Assembly: GCA_037445225.1 (NCBI GenBank)
Contig: JBBIKW010000008.1
Location: 113,486 to 177,485 of the forward strand
Length of the DNA stretch: 64,000 nucleotides
Source: M3007 sp037445225
GTDB taxonomy: Bacteria > Bacteroidota > Bacteroidia > Chitinophagales > Saprospiraceae
Direction of reading: 5' to 3'
Shown here: piece by piece, positions 24,616 to 32,902 of the stretch
Layout of the letters: the number at the start of each line of letters is the position of its first letter
How positions within the stretch are numbered: the first letter of the stretch is position 1
Notes under the pieces: model-generated
What the model saw: the letters and a program-made list of their open reading frames with translations, nothing else
What the model was told of the DNA's origin: nothing
The model's database searches: none
Position numbers and translations under genes: made by a program

Positions 24616-25788
24616 ATGGCAAAAGCAACCGTCAAAAAAGCGGTCAAGGGCGCGCCCACGAAGACATTCTACTTAGACGTCCTCGATGCCCTGACAAAGG
24701 AGCGCACCTTTCTGACCATCGTCTTAGTAGCTTTTCTCGCTGCAGCCGCGTTCTACCGCATTCCCACCGCAGCGATGTGGATCGGCTTTATACTTGCTGC
24801 CTATTCAGCTGTGGCCAACGACAGCATCCAGTCTTTGGGCACGTTCATCGAAAGCAACAAACACCGAAAATGGTGGATCCTATGGTTATTTACAGGCAGC
24901 ATTTTTTTGGTAACCATCACAGTTAGCTGGCTGCTGTTTAACGGCGATGTCACCTACCAGCGTCTAATCAACGACGCCAACGAGACCAAATACCCACACC
25001 CGGATCAGTTCTCTTTTTTCCAGGTCATAGCGCCATTGGTATTGCTCATTCTGACGCGCCTGCACATGCCGGTGTCTACGACCTTTCTGCTGCTGAGTGT
25101 CTTTAGCGTAGACTCGTCAGGAGTTACCTCGATCGTGTGGAAGAGCATGTCCGGATACCTCTTAGCCTTCGCCGTGTCGTTTGCTATTTGGTATTGGGGC
25201 TATCGCATCATCAAGAAGTACTTCCGCCAGAGGCGTGCGCACTTTTCCTGGGTCCTCATCCAGTGGAGCATTAGTGGGGCACTCTGGTCGGTATGGCTGA
25301 TGCAGGACGGCGCAAACATCGCCGTCTTCTTGCCGCGCCGCTTAGACGTGGAGTATTTGCTGATATTTTTGGCGACCATCTTCCTCGGGATGGGGATCCT
25401 CTTCTACCTTCGCGGCGACAAAATCCAGGAGGTTGTCAGTGAAAAGGTGCGCATTTCCGATGTGCGCGCTGCAACGTTGGTAGACTTTACCTATGTGCTG
25501 CTGCTGCTCTACAAGCTACTGGTGAGCACCATTCCGATGAGTACGACATGGGTGTTTTTAGGCGTAATTGGAGGGCGCGAGATCGCTATCAGTTTGGCCC
25601 GCCGCAAAAAAGGAGTGAAGCACCGCTACAAAGCTTTGCGCATAGTGGGTCACGACGTACTCTATGCCTCCATCGGCCTAGTGATCTCTGTTGCCCTGGC
25701 AGCAGGAGCCAATCCTAAAATTCAGACAGACTTGGCCCAATCCTTTCACGGCTTCTGGTTAGGGTTGGTCAACCTACTAAACTACTGA
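24616..25788 (+). CDS. Polytopic membrane protein, divergent PiT phosphate-transporter-like
   Basis: A 390-residue protein with about ten hydrophobic segments. Two spots recall the PiT phosphate permease repeats: AVANDSIQSLGTFI near residue 70 (compare the GANDxANxxGT motif) and MPVSTTFLLLSV near 153 (compare PxSTTH). The match is limited, and the second repeat is less clear, so transport of phosphate is only a suggestion. It lies 22 bases before cdsA in the same direction. Confidence 0.5.
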   Translation: MAKATVKKAVKGAPTKTFYLDVLDALTKERTFLTIVLVAFLAAAAFYRIPTAAMWIGFILAAYSAVANDSIQSLGTFIESNKHRKWWILWLFTGSIFLVTITVSWLLFNGDVTYQRLINDANETKYPHPDQFSFFQVIAPLVLLILTRLHMPVSTTFLLLSVFSVDSSGVTSIVWKSMSGYLLAFAVSFAIWYWGYRIIKKYFRQRRAHFSWVLIQWSISGALWSVWLMQDGANIAVFLPRRLDVEYLLIFLATIFLGMGILFYLRGDKIQEVVSEKVRISDVRAATLVDFTYVLLLLYKLLVSTIPMSTTWVFLGVIGGREIAISLARRKKGVKHRYKALRIVGHDVLYASIGLVISVALAAGANPKIQTDLAQSFHGFWLGLVNLLNY

Positions 25789-25810
25789 CGCCCCTGCTGT
25801 TGAGGGGGAC

Positions 25811-26695
25811 ATGAAACAACGCATTTTATCGGCTATCTTCTTCGTGGTGGCCATGTTGGCCGGAGTTTTTGGCGGGAGCACTGCATTTTACGGCTTATTT
25901 GCTCTCATCACAGCCGGCTCGCTGTGGGAACTTACAGGGCTGCTCTTTCCGGCAAATCACGACCACCGAATATGGCGGCGACTCATTGGCACCGCGATGG
26001 GCGTTGCTCCCTTTTTGATGTTCGGCAGTAAGCTGTTTAACACGTTTTCGCCAATAGAACAACCGGTTGCGTTTTTTCCCTATCTCTTTGTAGCAGATCT
26101 TTCGGAAAACGTCAACCCCATCCTCTTTGTCCTGGTAGTGCTTCTGCTGGCCACCTTTCTGCTTTTTGTTGTCGAGCTCTTTCTAAAGTCGGAGTGCCCT
26201 TTCGACAATATTGCCTATTACCTGTTGGGCGTCACCTATGTAGGCGTCCCTTTTACTTTATTGATCAATATCGCCTATTGGCATGGCGACTACGCTCCCT
26301 TACGGGTGTTTGGGTTGCTGTTGCTGACTTGGACCAACGATACGATGGCTTATTTCATTGGGACATTCATCGGTAAAAAGCCTTTTTTTAGCCGCATTTC
26401 TCCTAAGAAGACGTGGGAAGGCACGGTGGGCGGTATTGCCTGCACGTTCGTGGTGGCCTATGGGCTGTCAAAAGTAATTGCTGATTTTTCGCCTGCTGAA
26501 TGGCTGCTGCTGAGCGGCTGCGTAGCCGTCTTTGGCACTTTAGGCGACTTAGTGGAGAGTATGCTCAAGCGAAGCCTTGCGGTGAAGGACTCCGGGGCGA
26601 TACTGCCGGGACACGGCGGATGGCTTGACCGATTCGACTCCTTCATCTTCGTGTTGCCTTTCGCCTGGTTGGCGCTCATGATTTGGGAAGGCTAA
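25811..26695 (+). CDS. cdsA: Phosphatidate cytidylyltransferase
   Basis: Inner-membrane enzyme making CDP-diacylglycerol from phosphatidate and CTP for phospholipid synthesis. About eight membrane segments precede and surround the signature: SPKKTWEGTVGG, GDLVESMLKRSLAVKDSG and LPGHGGWLDRFDS, with the catalytic Asp residues in the last. The length of 294 residues is typical. It is followed after 3 bases by the glycosyltransferase. Confidence 0.95.
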   Translation: MKQRILSAIFFVVAMLAGVFGGSTAFYGLFALITAGSLWELTGLLFPANHDHRIWRRLIGTAMGVAPFLMFGSKLFNTFSPIEQPVAFFPYLFVADLSENVNPILFVLVVLLLATFLLFVVELFLKSECPFDNIAYYLLGVTYVGVPFTLLINIAYWHGDYAPLRVFGLLLLTWTNDTMAYFIGTFIGKKPFFSRISPKKTWEGTVGGIACTFVVAYGLSKVIADFSPAEWLLLSGCVAVFGTLGDLVESMLKRSLAVKDSGAILPGHGGWLDRFDSFIFVLPFAWLALMIWEG

Positions 26696-26698
26696 GCT

Positions 26699-27460
26699 AT
26701 GGGCATTTCTGCTGTCATCATCGCATACAACGAGGCGCGCAACATTGCCCGGTGTATCGACTCCTTAGAGGGCATAGTCGACGAGATCGTTGTGGTAGAT
26801 GGCTTTTCGACAGATGCCACGCCGGAGATTTGCCGCGCTAAGGGAGTGCGTTTTTTCCAGCACGCTTTTGACGGATATGCCGAACAAAAAAACCGGGCCA
26901 ATACACTTGCCCGGCAGCCGTGGATACTCTCGCTGGACGCCGACGAAGCCCTTAGCTCGCAGCTGCGGCAGGCCCTGCGTATCCAGAAAGAACGTTTGGA
27001 AGACTTCGACGCCTATGCATTTAACCGGCGTACCAACTACTGCGGCCGTTGGATTCGCCACTGCGGCTGGTATCCCGACCGAAAAGTGCGGCTCTTCCGC
27101 CGAGACATAGCGCGATGGGAAGGCCCCTATGTTCACGAGCGGCTCGCCTTGCCTAAAGAAGCCCGGATAGGGTTCCTCACCGGCGACCTGCTGCACTACA
27201 GCTACTACACGGTAGCGGAACACCGCACACGGGCACAGCGATATGCCCAGTTGGGAGCGCAAAGCCTTTGGGCCCATCAAAAGCATGCTTATCCGTGGGA
27301 CCCTCCGCTGCGCGCCGCCTTCAAATGGCTGCGCAATTATGTGTTCTTACGAGGGTTCTTAGACGGGCGCGCCGGCTGGACCATATGCTGGATCAGCGCT
27401 CAGGAAACCTACTGGAAATATCGACACCTGCAAAAACTACAGAGTACCGCGCTCACATAA
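26699..27460 (+). CDS. Family 2 glycosyltransferase (LPS core type)
   Basis: GT-A fold enzyme of 253 residues. Its start ISAVIIAYNEARNIARCIDSL and VDEIVVVDGFSTDAT bind the nucleotide sugar, and the DxD-type motif is SLDADEAL near residue 80. The following WYPDRKVRLFRR and EGPYVHERL are typical of the WaaE/KdtX-like branch, which adds glucose to the LPS core heptose in some bacteria. The acceptor here is inferred. It sits between cdsA and purC in a tight run. Confidence 0.85.
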   Translation: MGISAVIIAYNEARNIARCIDSLEGIVDEIVVVDGFSTDATPEICRAKGVRFFQHAFDGYAEQKNRANTLARQPWILSLDADEALSSQLRQALRIQKERLEDFDAYAFNRRTNYCGRWIRHCGWYPDRKVRLFRRDIARWEGPYVHERLALPKEARIGFLTGDLLHYSYYTVAEHRTRAQRYAQLGAQSLWAHQKHAYPWDPPLRAAFKWLRNYVFLRGFLDGRAGWTICWISAQETYWKYRHLQKLQSTALT

Positions 27461-27472
27461 CCCGACTCGCTC

Positions 27473-28405
27473 ATGTCCGCCATTGAAGAAACGAACTTTC
27501 AGCTGCCCGGCCAAACAGGCTTTTATCGCGGAAAGGTACGCGATGTGTACCTCGTAGGCGATCGCATCGTTGCAGTGACCACCGACCGCATCTCTGCCTT
27601 CGACTGTATCTTGCCGCGCCCCATACCTTACAAGGGCGCTGTCCTCAATCAGATGGCTGCCTACTTTTTAGAGGCCACCCGAGACATCTGTCCCAATTGG
27701 CTTATTTCTGTCCCGGATCCCAACGTATCCATTGGTTATCGCTGCGAAGCGCTGCGCGTAGAGATGGTGATCCGCGGCTATTTGGCCGGACACGCTGCAC
27801 GCCAATACAGCGCAGGGCATCGAACCTTATGCGGCATAGCCCTACCTGAAGGGCTGCGCGAGAACGACCCGCTCCCCCACCCTATCATCACCCCCACTAC
27901 TAAGGCCGCTGCCGGCCACGACGAGGACATCGCCAAGGAAGAAATTCTTCAGCGCGGTCTTGTCTCGCCCGAAGACTATGCTCAAATGGAAGCCTATACC
28001 TACGCTCTTTTCCAGAGAGGCTCGGAGATGGCCGCGCGAAGAGGGCTTATCTTAGTAGATACTAAATACGAGTTCGGCAAATGGGGCGACCAGTTGATGC
28101 TTATCGACGAAGTACACACTCCCGACAGTTCGCGCTACTTTTACGCCGATGGCTATGCTGAACGGCAGGCGCGCGGCGAACCTCAGCGCCAGCTAAGCAA
28201 AGAATTTGTCCGCCAATGGCTTATGGCGCAGGGGTTTCAGGGCAAACCGAGACAAGCTATGCCCGACATGCCCGACGCCTTCGTACAAGAGGTGTCGGAG
28301 CGCTACATCGCACTGTTCGAGCAGATGACAGGGCAGCCCTTTGTACGCGACAGCGCAGCCGATCCTTTAGCGCGCATCGAGCGCAACATCTTAAGCGCCC
28401 TGTAG
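27473..28405 (+). CDS. purC: Phosphoribosylaminoimidazole-succinocarboxamide synthase
   Basis: SAICAR synthetase; joins aspartate to CAIR with ATP in de novo purine synthesis. Motifs: GKVRDVY near residue 20, TDRISAFDCILP, the ribonucleotide-binding MVIRGYLAGHAARQY, TTKAAAGHDEDIA, and LVDTKYEFGKWGDQLMLIDE near 193. The 310 residues match the longer, eukaryote-like class. It starts 12 bases after the glycosyltransferase and converges on the protease gene 4 bases away. Confidence 0.95.
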   Translation: MSAIEETNFQLPGQTGFYRGKVRDVYLVGDRIVAVTTDRISAFDCILPRPIPYKGAVLNQMAAYFLEATRDICPNWLISVPDPNVSIGYRCEALRVEMVIRGYLAGHAARQYSAGHRTLCGIALPEGLRENDPLPHPIITPTTKAAAGHDEDIAKEEILQRGLVSPEDYAQMEAYTYALFQRGSEMAARRGLILVDTKYEFGKWGDQLMLIDEVHTPDSSRYFYADGYAERQARGEPQRQLSKEFVRQWLMAQGFQGKPRQAMPDMPDAFVQEVSERYIALFEQMTGQPFVRDSAADPLARIERNILSAL

Positions 28406-28409
28406 GCCA

Positions 28410-30446
28410 TCAGACGATCTGAACGTAGGAGCCCATCACCCAACGATTTGGGCCGATGCGGTGCCAACCGTCGCGGCTGGTCTCGTAAATATCGATCAAA
28501 TCGCCCTGATTGAGGCGCCCCACGAGGCTATAAGAGGTAGACGGCCCCGAGCGCACATTGAGAAAGGTGTGGACGACCTTCCCTTTGCGCGCTGCCACAG
28601 GTGCCGTCGAGATGACAGGTAGCACTCGGATGTAGTCGGCACTGACGAACTCCTTTTCCCCTATGCGCCAAAAGCCGGAGACGCGCTCGAGTAAGGAGAC
28701 TATGTCGCCCTGCTTGAGCTGCCGAACTACGGGAAAAGAAGTGCTTGGCCCGGAGCGCACATTGAGGAAACGAGACTCTACGCGCCCCCGCGGAGCGGAT
28801 GCCGTTGGTGTCGAGGCAGAAGTATTCGCTGGTGTAGTGGGAGCCGTTGTCGATGAGCGCAGGGCTGCAGCCATTTGGACGGCGCGCAGGGCGTTGATGC
28901 GGCCGTAGCCGTAGTAAATCGAATGCCCATTCGCATCGTAAGCGCTGGAGGAGCCGACCTTGTCGGCGCTGCGGCGCAGGATGTCCTTGATTTGGGTTAC
29001 CGTCAAGTCGGGATTTGCCGTCAGCATAAGCGCGCACACACCTGCTGCCAGCGGGGCAGCACTGGAAGTCCCGCCGAAGCCACTGGTGTATCCCAGCACG
29101 ATAGAGCGCCCATCTCGCCCTAAGTCGCACGTAGCGGTAGTGATGCCCACGCCACCATCGCCGTTTGACGGAGCGCAGATGAAAGCCTGGCGCCCGTAGA
29201 AAGAGTAGCTCGAGTGCTGGTCTAAGCTGTTGGAGGCCGTTACGCAGATGCCGTCGGGGTGAGCAGCAAAATCGCTCACTTCGCGCGGTCGATTGTTCGA
29301 GGCCGGATTAGCATTGCCCGCAGCAAAAAACATGGGAATGCCGCGACCGCCGCGCCCCTCTCGGGCGACCCGCGCTAAAAAATTGGAGACGTACGTAGAC
29401 AACGGCACCGGGGTGGGATAGCCCAAACTGCAGGAGATGATATCCGCTCCGTTGAGCAAGGCGTGCTCGAAAGCTTGCTTGATAGCCTCATCGGTGAGCA
29501 CATCCAACTTGATGAGCATAAGTCGGGCGGTAGGTGCAGCGCCTAAGATACCCTGTGCATCTAAGGCACCGGCCGCCACCGCTGCACAAGAGGTGCCGTG
29601 GCTCATCACGCCAAAGGTGCCGTTGCTCATCCGCACGAAAGGCGAAACATCGGTATTGCGCGCGGCCGCATTCAGCGGGTGGCGCAACTTCGTCCCATCG
29701 CCGCGCAGCTGAGGGTGGTCTGTGGCAAAACCCGTATCGATGACGGCAATGCAGAGATTGGAGTTCCCTAAGCTACCCAAGAAGCGCCACGCCTCCACTA
29801 CTTTGGCATCGGCTCCACGCTTGAAGTACGAAGCATCGTAGACAGCGTTGGGCACGTCGACGGCGGGAATGGGTCTGCCCGTGTTTTCCAAATGCCACTG
29901 CGAAGCGAAAAAGCGCCCGGTGGGTACCGAAAATCCCCAGGTAGCCGGTGAGGCGGCAAACTCGGGCTCTGCCACCGCTACTGCATCCATGGCCTGCAGT
30001 GCCACGGTGCACTTGATGGGATTGGGAGAGGCCGGCGTAACGGTTACTCGAAACGCTCCCGGGCCGACAACTTCGCGAATAGCCAGCGCCAATTGGTTTA
30101 AAATCTCCAATTGCCGTTGCTCGTCGACTTCGGGTTTAAACTCAATGTATAAGTTACCCGTAGGTACTAAGGGGTTATTCTCCTGCCCTTGGACATTCCA
30201 GACATGTGTACCTACTGCCACATCGGGATGGCGGCGCAGTCTATCCAGTTCTTTACCCGCGTCTTCTAAAGAGCGCATCAGATCAAATCCCCGTACCGCT
30301 AACGAGGCACTTTGCACATCGCGCCGAGCCGGAGCGGCTCCGTGCATGGGCGTATATCGAACAGCCGCTTCGATTTCGCTTTTGCTCAGCGTAATTGGTT
30401 GCCCGCCGTATGTAAAGGTGACTTCCTCAGAATGCTTTTTGGCCAT
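28410..30446 (-). CDS. Subtilisin-like S8 serine protease with two C-terminal SH3 domains
   Basis: A 678-residue protease. The catalytic triad is Asp237 (AVIDTGFATDH), His283 (SHGTSCAAVAAG) and Ser461 (GGTSSAAPLAAG), with the oxyanion Asn378 (AAGNAN). Residues 1-~190 look like a propeptide/inhibitor domain. A Thr/Ala/Pro linker (~530-552) leads to two SH3_3 domains at ~556-608 and ~623-678, each with LNVRSGPSTS. No Sec signal peptide or lipobox is visible at the N-terminus, which is odd for a protease with cell-wall-type SH3 domains. It may be exported another way or act inside. It runs convergent to purC. Confidence 0.88.
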   Translation of the reverse strand: MAKKHSEEVTFTYGGQPITLSKSEIEAAVRYTPMHGAAPARRDVQSASLAVRGFDLMRSLEDAGKELDRLRRHPDVAVGTHVWNVQGQENNPLVPTGNLYIEFKPEVDEQRQLEILNQLALAIREVVGPGAFRVTVTPASPNPIKCTVALQAMDAVAVAEPEFAASPATWGFSVPTGRFFASQWHLENTGRPIPAVDVPNAVYDASYFKRGADAKVVEAWRFLGSLGNSNLCIAVIDTGFATDHPQLRGDGTKLRHPLNAAARNTDVSPFVRMSNGTFGVMSHGTSCAAVAAGALDAQGILGAAPTARLMLIKLDVLTDEAIKQAFEHALLNGADIISCSLGYPTPVPLSTYVSNFLARVAREGRGGRGIPMFFAAGNANPASNNRPREVSDFAAHPDGICVTASNSLDQHSSYSFYGRQAFICAPSNGDGGVGITTATCDLGRDGRSIVLGYTSGFGGTSSAAPLAAGVCALMLTANPDLTVTQIKDILRRSADKVGSSSAYDANGHSIYYGYGRINALRAVQMAAALRSSTTAPTTPANTSASTPTASAPRGRVESRFLNVRSGPSTSFPVVRQLKQGDIVSLLERVSGFWRIGEKEFVSADYIRVLPVISTAPVAARKGKVVHTFLNVRSGPSTSYSLVGRLNQGDLIDIYETSRDGWHRIGPNRWVMGSYVQIV

Positions 30447-30463
30447 AGGGCACAGTCGCGATT

Positions 30464-31153
30464 TTATATGTAAAAGTTAAATCCCTCTGCTACGAATTGC
30501 TGATAGGTCTGTCGGTCAAATCGGTATAGGCGAGCAGGGCGATGCGCTACGCCTTCCTGCGTCTCATTCAAGTCGTGCAACAGCCTCATAGACAGGATCT
30601 TCTTCCGAAAATTGCGCTTGTCCAATTTCTCCCCCAAAATAGACTCGTACAAATGTTGGAGCTCGGTGAGCGTAAACTTGGGCGGTAGCAGTTCAAAACC
30701 GATGGGAGCCATCCGCACTTTCCACTTGAGGCGGTGTAGGCAAGTGTTCAAGATTTGATTGTGGTCGAAGGCCAGTTCGCCCACTCGAGAAACGGCGTGC
30801 CATTGGGCCGACTGTGCAAAAGAGGCCGGGGTGACGGTGTAGTCGCTAATTTTTACCAATGAGAAATAGGCAACTGTAATCACGCGCCCTAAGGGATGCC
30901 GATTAACTGCTCCAAAAGTCTTCACCTGTTCTAAGTACACTCCGCGCAAGCCGGTCAGCTGCTCCAGCACCCGCTCTGCAGCAGCGTCTAAATCCTCGTT
31001 GGGATACACTAAATCTCCGGGAAGCGCCCATTTGCCTCGGTATGGAGCGGCACCGCGCTGAATGAGCAGTACCTTGAGCTCGCCGCCGTCGAACCCGAAG
31101 ATAACGTTGTCTACCGAAAAAGCCGATTTGAAAAAACTTTCAAACTCCTTCAT
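30464..31153 (-). CDS. Nudix-fold transcriptional regulator (NrtR/AraR-like)
   Basis: A 229-residue protein: N-terminal Nudix domain (residues ~10-145, GKWALPGDLVYPNEDLDAAA and AVNRHPLGRVITVAYF) and a C-terminal winged helix (FTLTELQHLYESILGEKLDKRNFRKKIL). This architecture defines the NrtR/AraR family, where the Nudix part senses ADP-ribose or a sugar metabolite. The Nudix box has lost its catalytic Glu residues (REUxEE reads RVLEQL), so it is a sensor rather than a hydrolase. It may control the protease gene 17 bases downstream or its own promoter; no operator was identified. Confidence 0.78.
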   Translation of the reverse strand: MKEFESFFKSAFSVDNVIFGFDGGELKVLLIQRGAAPYRGKWALPGDLVYPNEDLDAAAERVLEQLTGLRGVYLEQVKTFGAVNRHPLGRVITVAYFSLVKISDYTVTPASFAQSAQWHAVSRVGELAFDHNQILNTCLHRLKWKVRMAPIGFELLPPKFTLTELQHLYESILGEKLDKRNFRKKILSMRLLHDLNETQEGVAHRPARLYRFDRQTYQQFVAEGFNFYI

Positions 31154-31278
31154 CGTCTGTAAGGGTTATCGGTTATTCCGGCTCAAAACTACGGTTATCT
31201 TGGCCTCTTTTTTGCAAGAGATGGCGATATATCGCGCCATCTTCCCTTGTTATGTAGATAAACACGGACGAGTGTTTC

Positions 31279-31286
31279 TAACTTTG
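31279..31286 (+). promoter_or_regulatory. Candidate -7 element of the HU/SPOR-like gene
   Basis: TAACTTTG matches TAnnTTTG. With start of transcription expected about 5-7 bases later, the ATG at 31343 would have a leader of about 50 bases, which favours it over an ATG at 31295. Confidence 0.45.
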
Positions 31287-31342
31287 CAACTAAAATGAGT
31301 TTGCCGGCTACTTTTACGGTTCCCTCGAACCGCACGCACACT

Positions 31343-32479
31343 ATGAATATCGACCTTGCAGCCCACATAGAGAGGCTACTCTTTCAACACGACACGTTAG
31401 TGCTTCCCGGGTTGGGTGGCTTCGTAGCCACGCGCACGCCTGCCAGTGTAGACTACGCGACAAATACCGTCCATCCGCCCACCAAAACCTTGACATTCAG
31501 TGAAAACCTGTCGGTAGACGATGGGTTCTTGGTAGAAGACGTCGCTCAAACGTATCGGCTCTCTGTGGAAGAAGCGCGGTGCATGGTAGAGACTTTTGTG
31601 GAAGATATTCAAAGGCGACTTGACCAGCGCGATATTGTCTCGATAAATGGCGTGGGGCGGCTGTACAAGAACTACTTACAGAAGATCCAATTTTTGCCCG
31701 ACCCCACCAATTTCAATACGAATGCCTTCGGGCTACCTCCGCTGCAGTTCTCTCCGTTGGCGCGGTCGCGAGAAATAGAAGGCGACGGCAAAGCAAACGA
31801 CAAGTCGGCAATTGCTACTGGTGAAGCGGTACCGCCTATACCGTCCTTACCGAGCCCTCCGCCCGTCGATAGCACCGCTTACATGCCCACGCATACGTCC
31901 GCAGGGCAATTCGGCCTAGGCATTGGTCTCGGCCTTATCTTGTGCTCCATCGTTTTTGGCATCTGGTGGTGGCAATCCCGGAAAGAACGCCCAGCGCCCA
32001 CCTTGCAAGACCAAATCTCGGAGATGGAACGGGCCAAACCTACCTCGATCCTACCCGACATTGCTGGGATCGGGCAGCCCATCGCGCCCGAACCCACGCC
32101 CAAATCACAAACACCTTCTACTTCCTTGCCTGAAATCGACGAGCCTGACCTCGACGATGAAGTAACCGCCCATGCCGAGGAGCGCGGTGCCGCTTTTCAG
32201 CGGTTGCAACAAGAAGCTACTTCTTTAGAAACCTCGCAGCGCCCTGCTGCGGCTCGCCAGTGTGTGCTCATCGTAGCCACTTTGTCCAATCCAGAAAATG
32301 CCGATCGTTTGGCAGCGACGCTTGAAGCGGCAGGCTACACCGTCTACGATCGCCCTCATGCGCGCGGCCGCCAAGTAGGTATTTCTTTCTCCTATACCCA
32401 TCCCCAAGAAATCGAAGCGAAAAAGGCGGAACTCGTGCGCTTAACCAACGAAAAGAAAATCTTTGTCAAGAGCAAATAG
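31343..32479 (+). CDS. HU-CCDC81-type and SPOR-like domain membrane protein
   Basis: A 378-residue protein. Residues 1-~120 resemble the bacterial HU-CCDC81 domains (IERLLFQHDTLVLPGLGGFVA, then FLVEDVAQTYRLSVEEA and DIVSINGVGRLYKN). One membrane helix follows at ~190-212 (GIGLGLILCSIVFGIWWW). A Pro-rich linker leads to a C-terminal domain at ~300-378 (CVLIVATLSNPENADRLAATL) like SPOR peptidoglycan-binding domains. This layout is common in Bacteroidota and probably ties a cytosolic partner to the cell wall, perhaps at the septum. The ATG at 31343 starts the first domain. Confidence 0.75.
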   Translation: MNIDLAAHIERLLFQHDTLVLPGLGGFVATRTPASVDYATNTVHPPTKTLTFSENLSVDDGFLVEDVAQTYRLSVEEARCMVETFVEDIQRRLDQRDIVSINGVGRLYKNYLQKIQFLPDPTNFNTNAFGLPPLQFSPLARSREIEGDGKANDKSAIATGEAVPPIPSLPSPPPVDSTAYMPTHTSAGQFGLGIGLGLILCSIVFGIWWWQSRKERPAPTLQDQISEMERAKPTSILPDIAGIGQPIAPEPTPKSQTPSTSLPEIDEPDLDDEVTAHAEERGAAFQRLQQEATSLETSQRPAAARQCVLIVATLSNPENADRLAATLEAAGYTVYDRPHARGRQVGISFSYTHPQEIEAKKAELVRLTNEKKIFVKSK

Positions 32480-32494
32480 CACCCTCCTATTTGT

Positions 32495-32902
32495 ATGTTT
32501 CTAAAAGTTGACCACATCGGCATCGCCGTGCGCAACATGGCGGACAGCAACGAACTCTTCCAGCGACTTTTGGGAAAAGCCCATTATAAAATCGAAGCAG
32601 TAGCCACAGAGAAAGTAGCCACCTCTTTTTTCGATGCCGGCAGCTGTAAGATCGAGCTCCTCGAGGCGACCGACCCCGATGGCCCTATTGCCAAATACAT
32701 CGAAAAGCGAGGCGAAGGCATTCACCACATCGCTTTTGAAGTAGAAGACATTCGCGCCGAAACGGAACGGCTCGAACAAGCCGGCTTTATCCCCCTCAAC
32801 CGGGAGCCCAGGCGCGGTGCCGACAACAAATGGGTGGTCTTCTTCCACCCAAAGTCGTGCAACGGCGTCCTGATCGAGCTGTGTCAGTCTATTCCAGAAT
32901 AG
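32495..32902 (+). CDS. mce: Methylmalonyl-CoA epimerase
   Basis: Small VOC-fold enzyme (135 residues) that interconverts R- and S-methylmalonyl-CoA in the propionate/succinate route. It opens with KVDHIGIAVRNM (metal-ligand His7); later parts are KIELLEATDPDGPIAKYIEKRG, GIHHIAFEVEDI with the second His, and GVLIELCQ with the closing Glu. It follows the SPOR-like gene by 15 bases. Methylmalonyl-CoA mutase is not in the window. Its end overlaps the SulP gene by 14 bases. Confidence 0.9.
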   Translation: MFLKVDHIGIAVRNMADSNELFQRLLGKAHYKIEAVATEKVATSFFDAGSCKIELLEATDPDGPIAKYIEKRGEGIHHIAFEVEDIRAETERLEQAGFIPLNREPRRGADNKWVVFFHPKSCNGVLIELCQSIPE

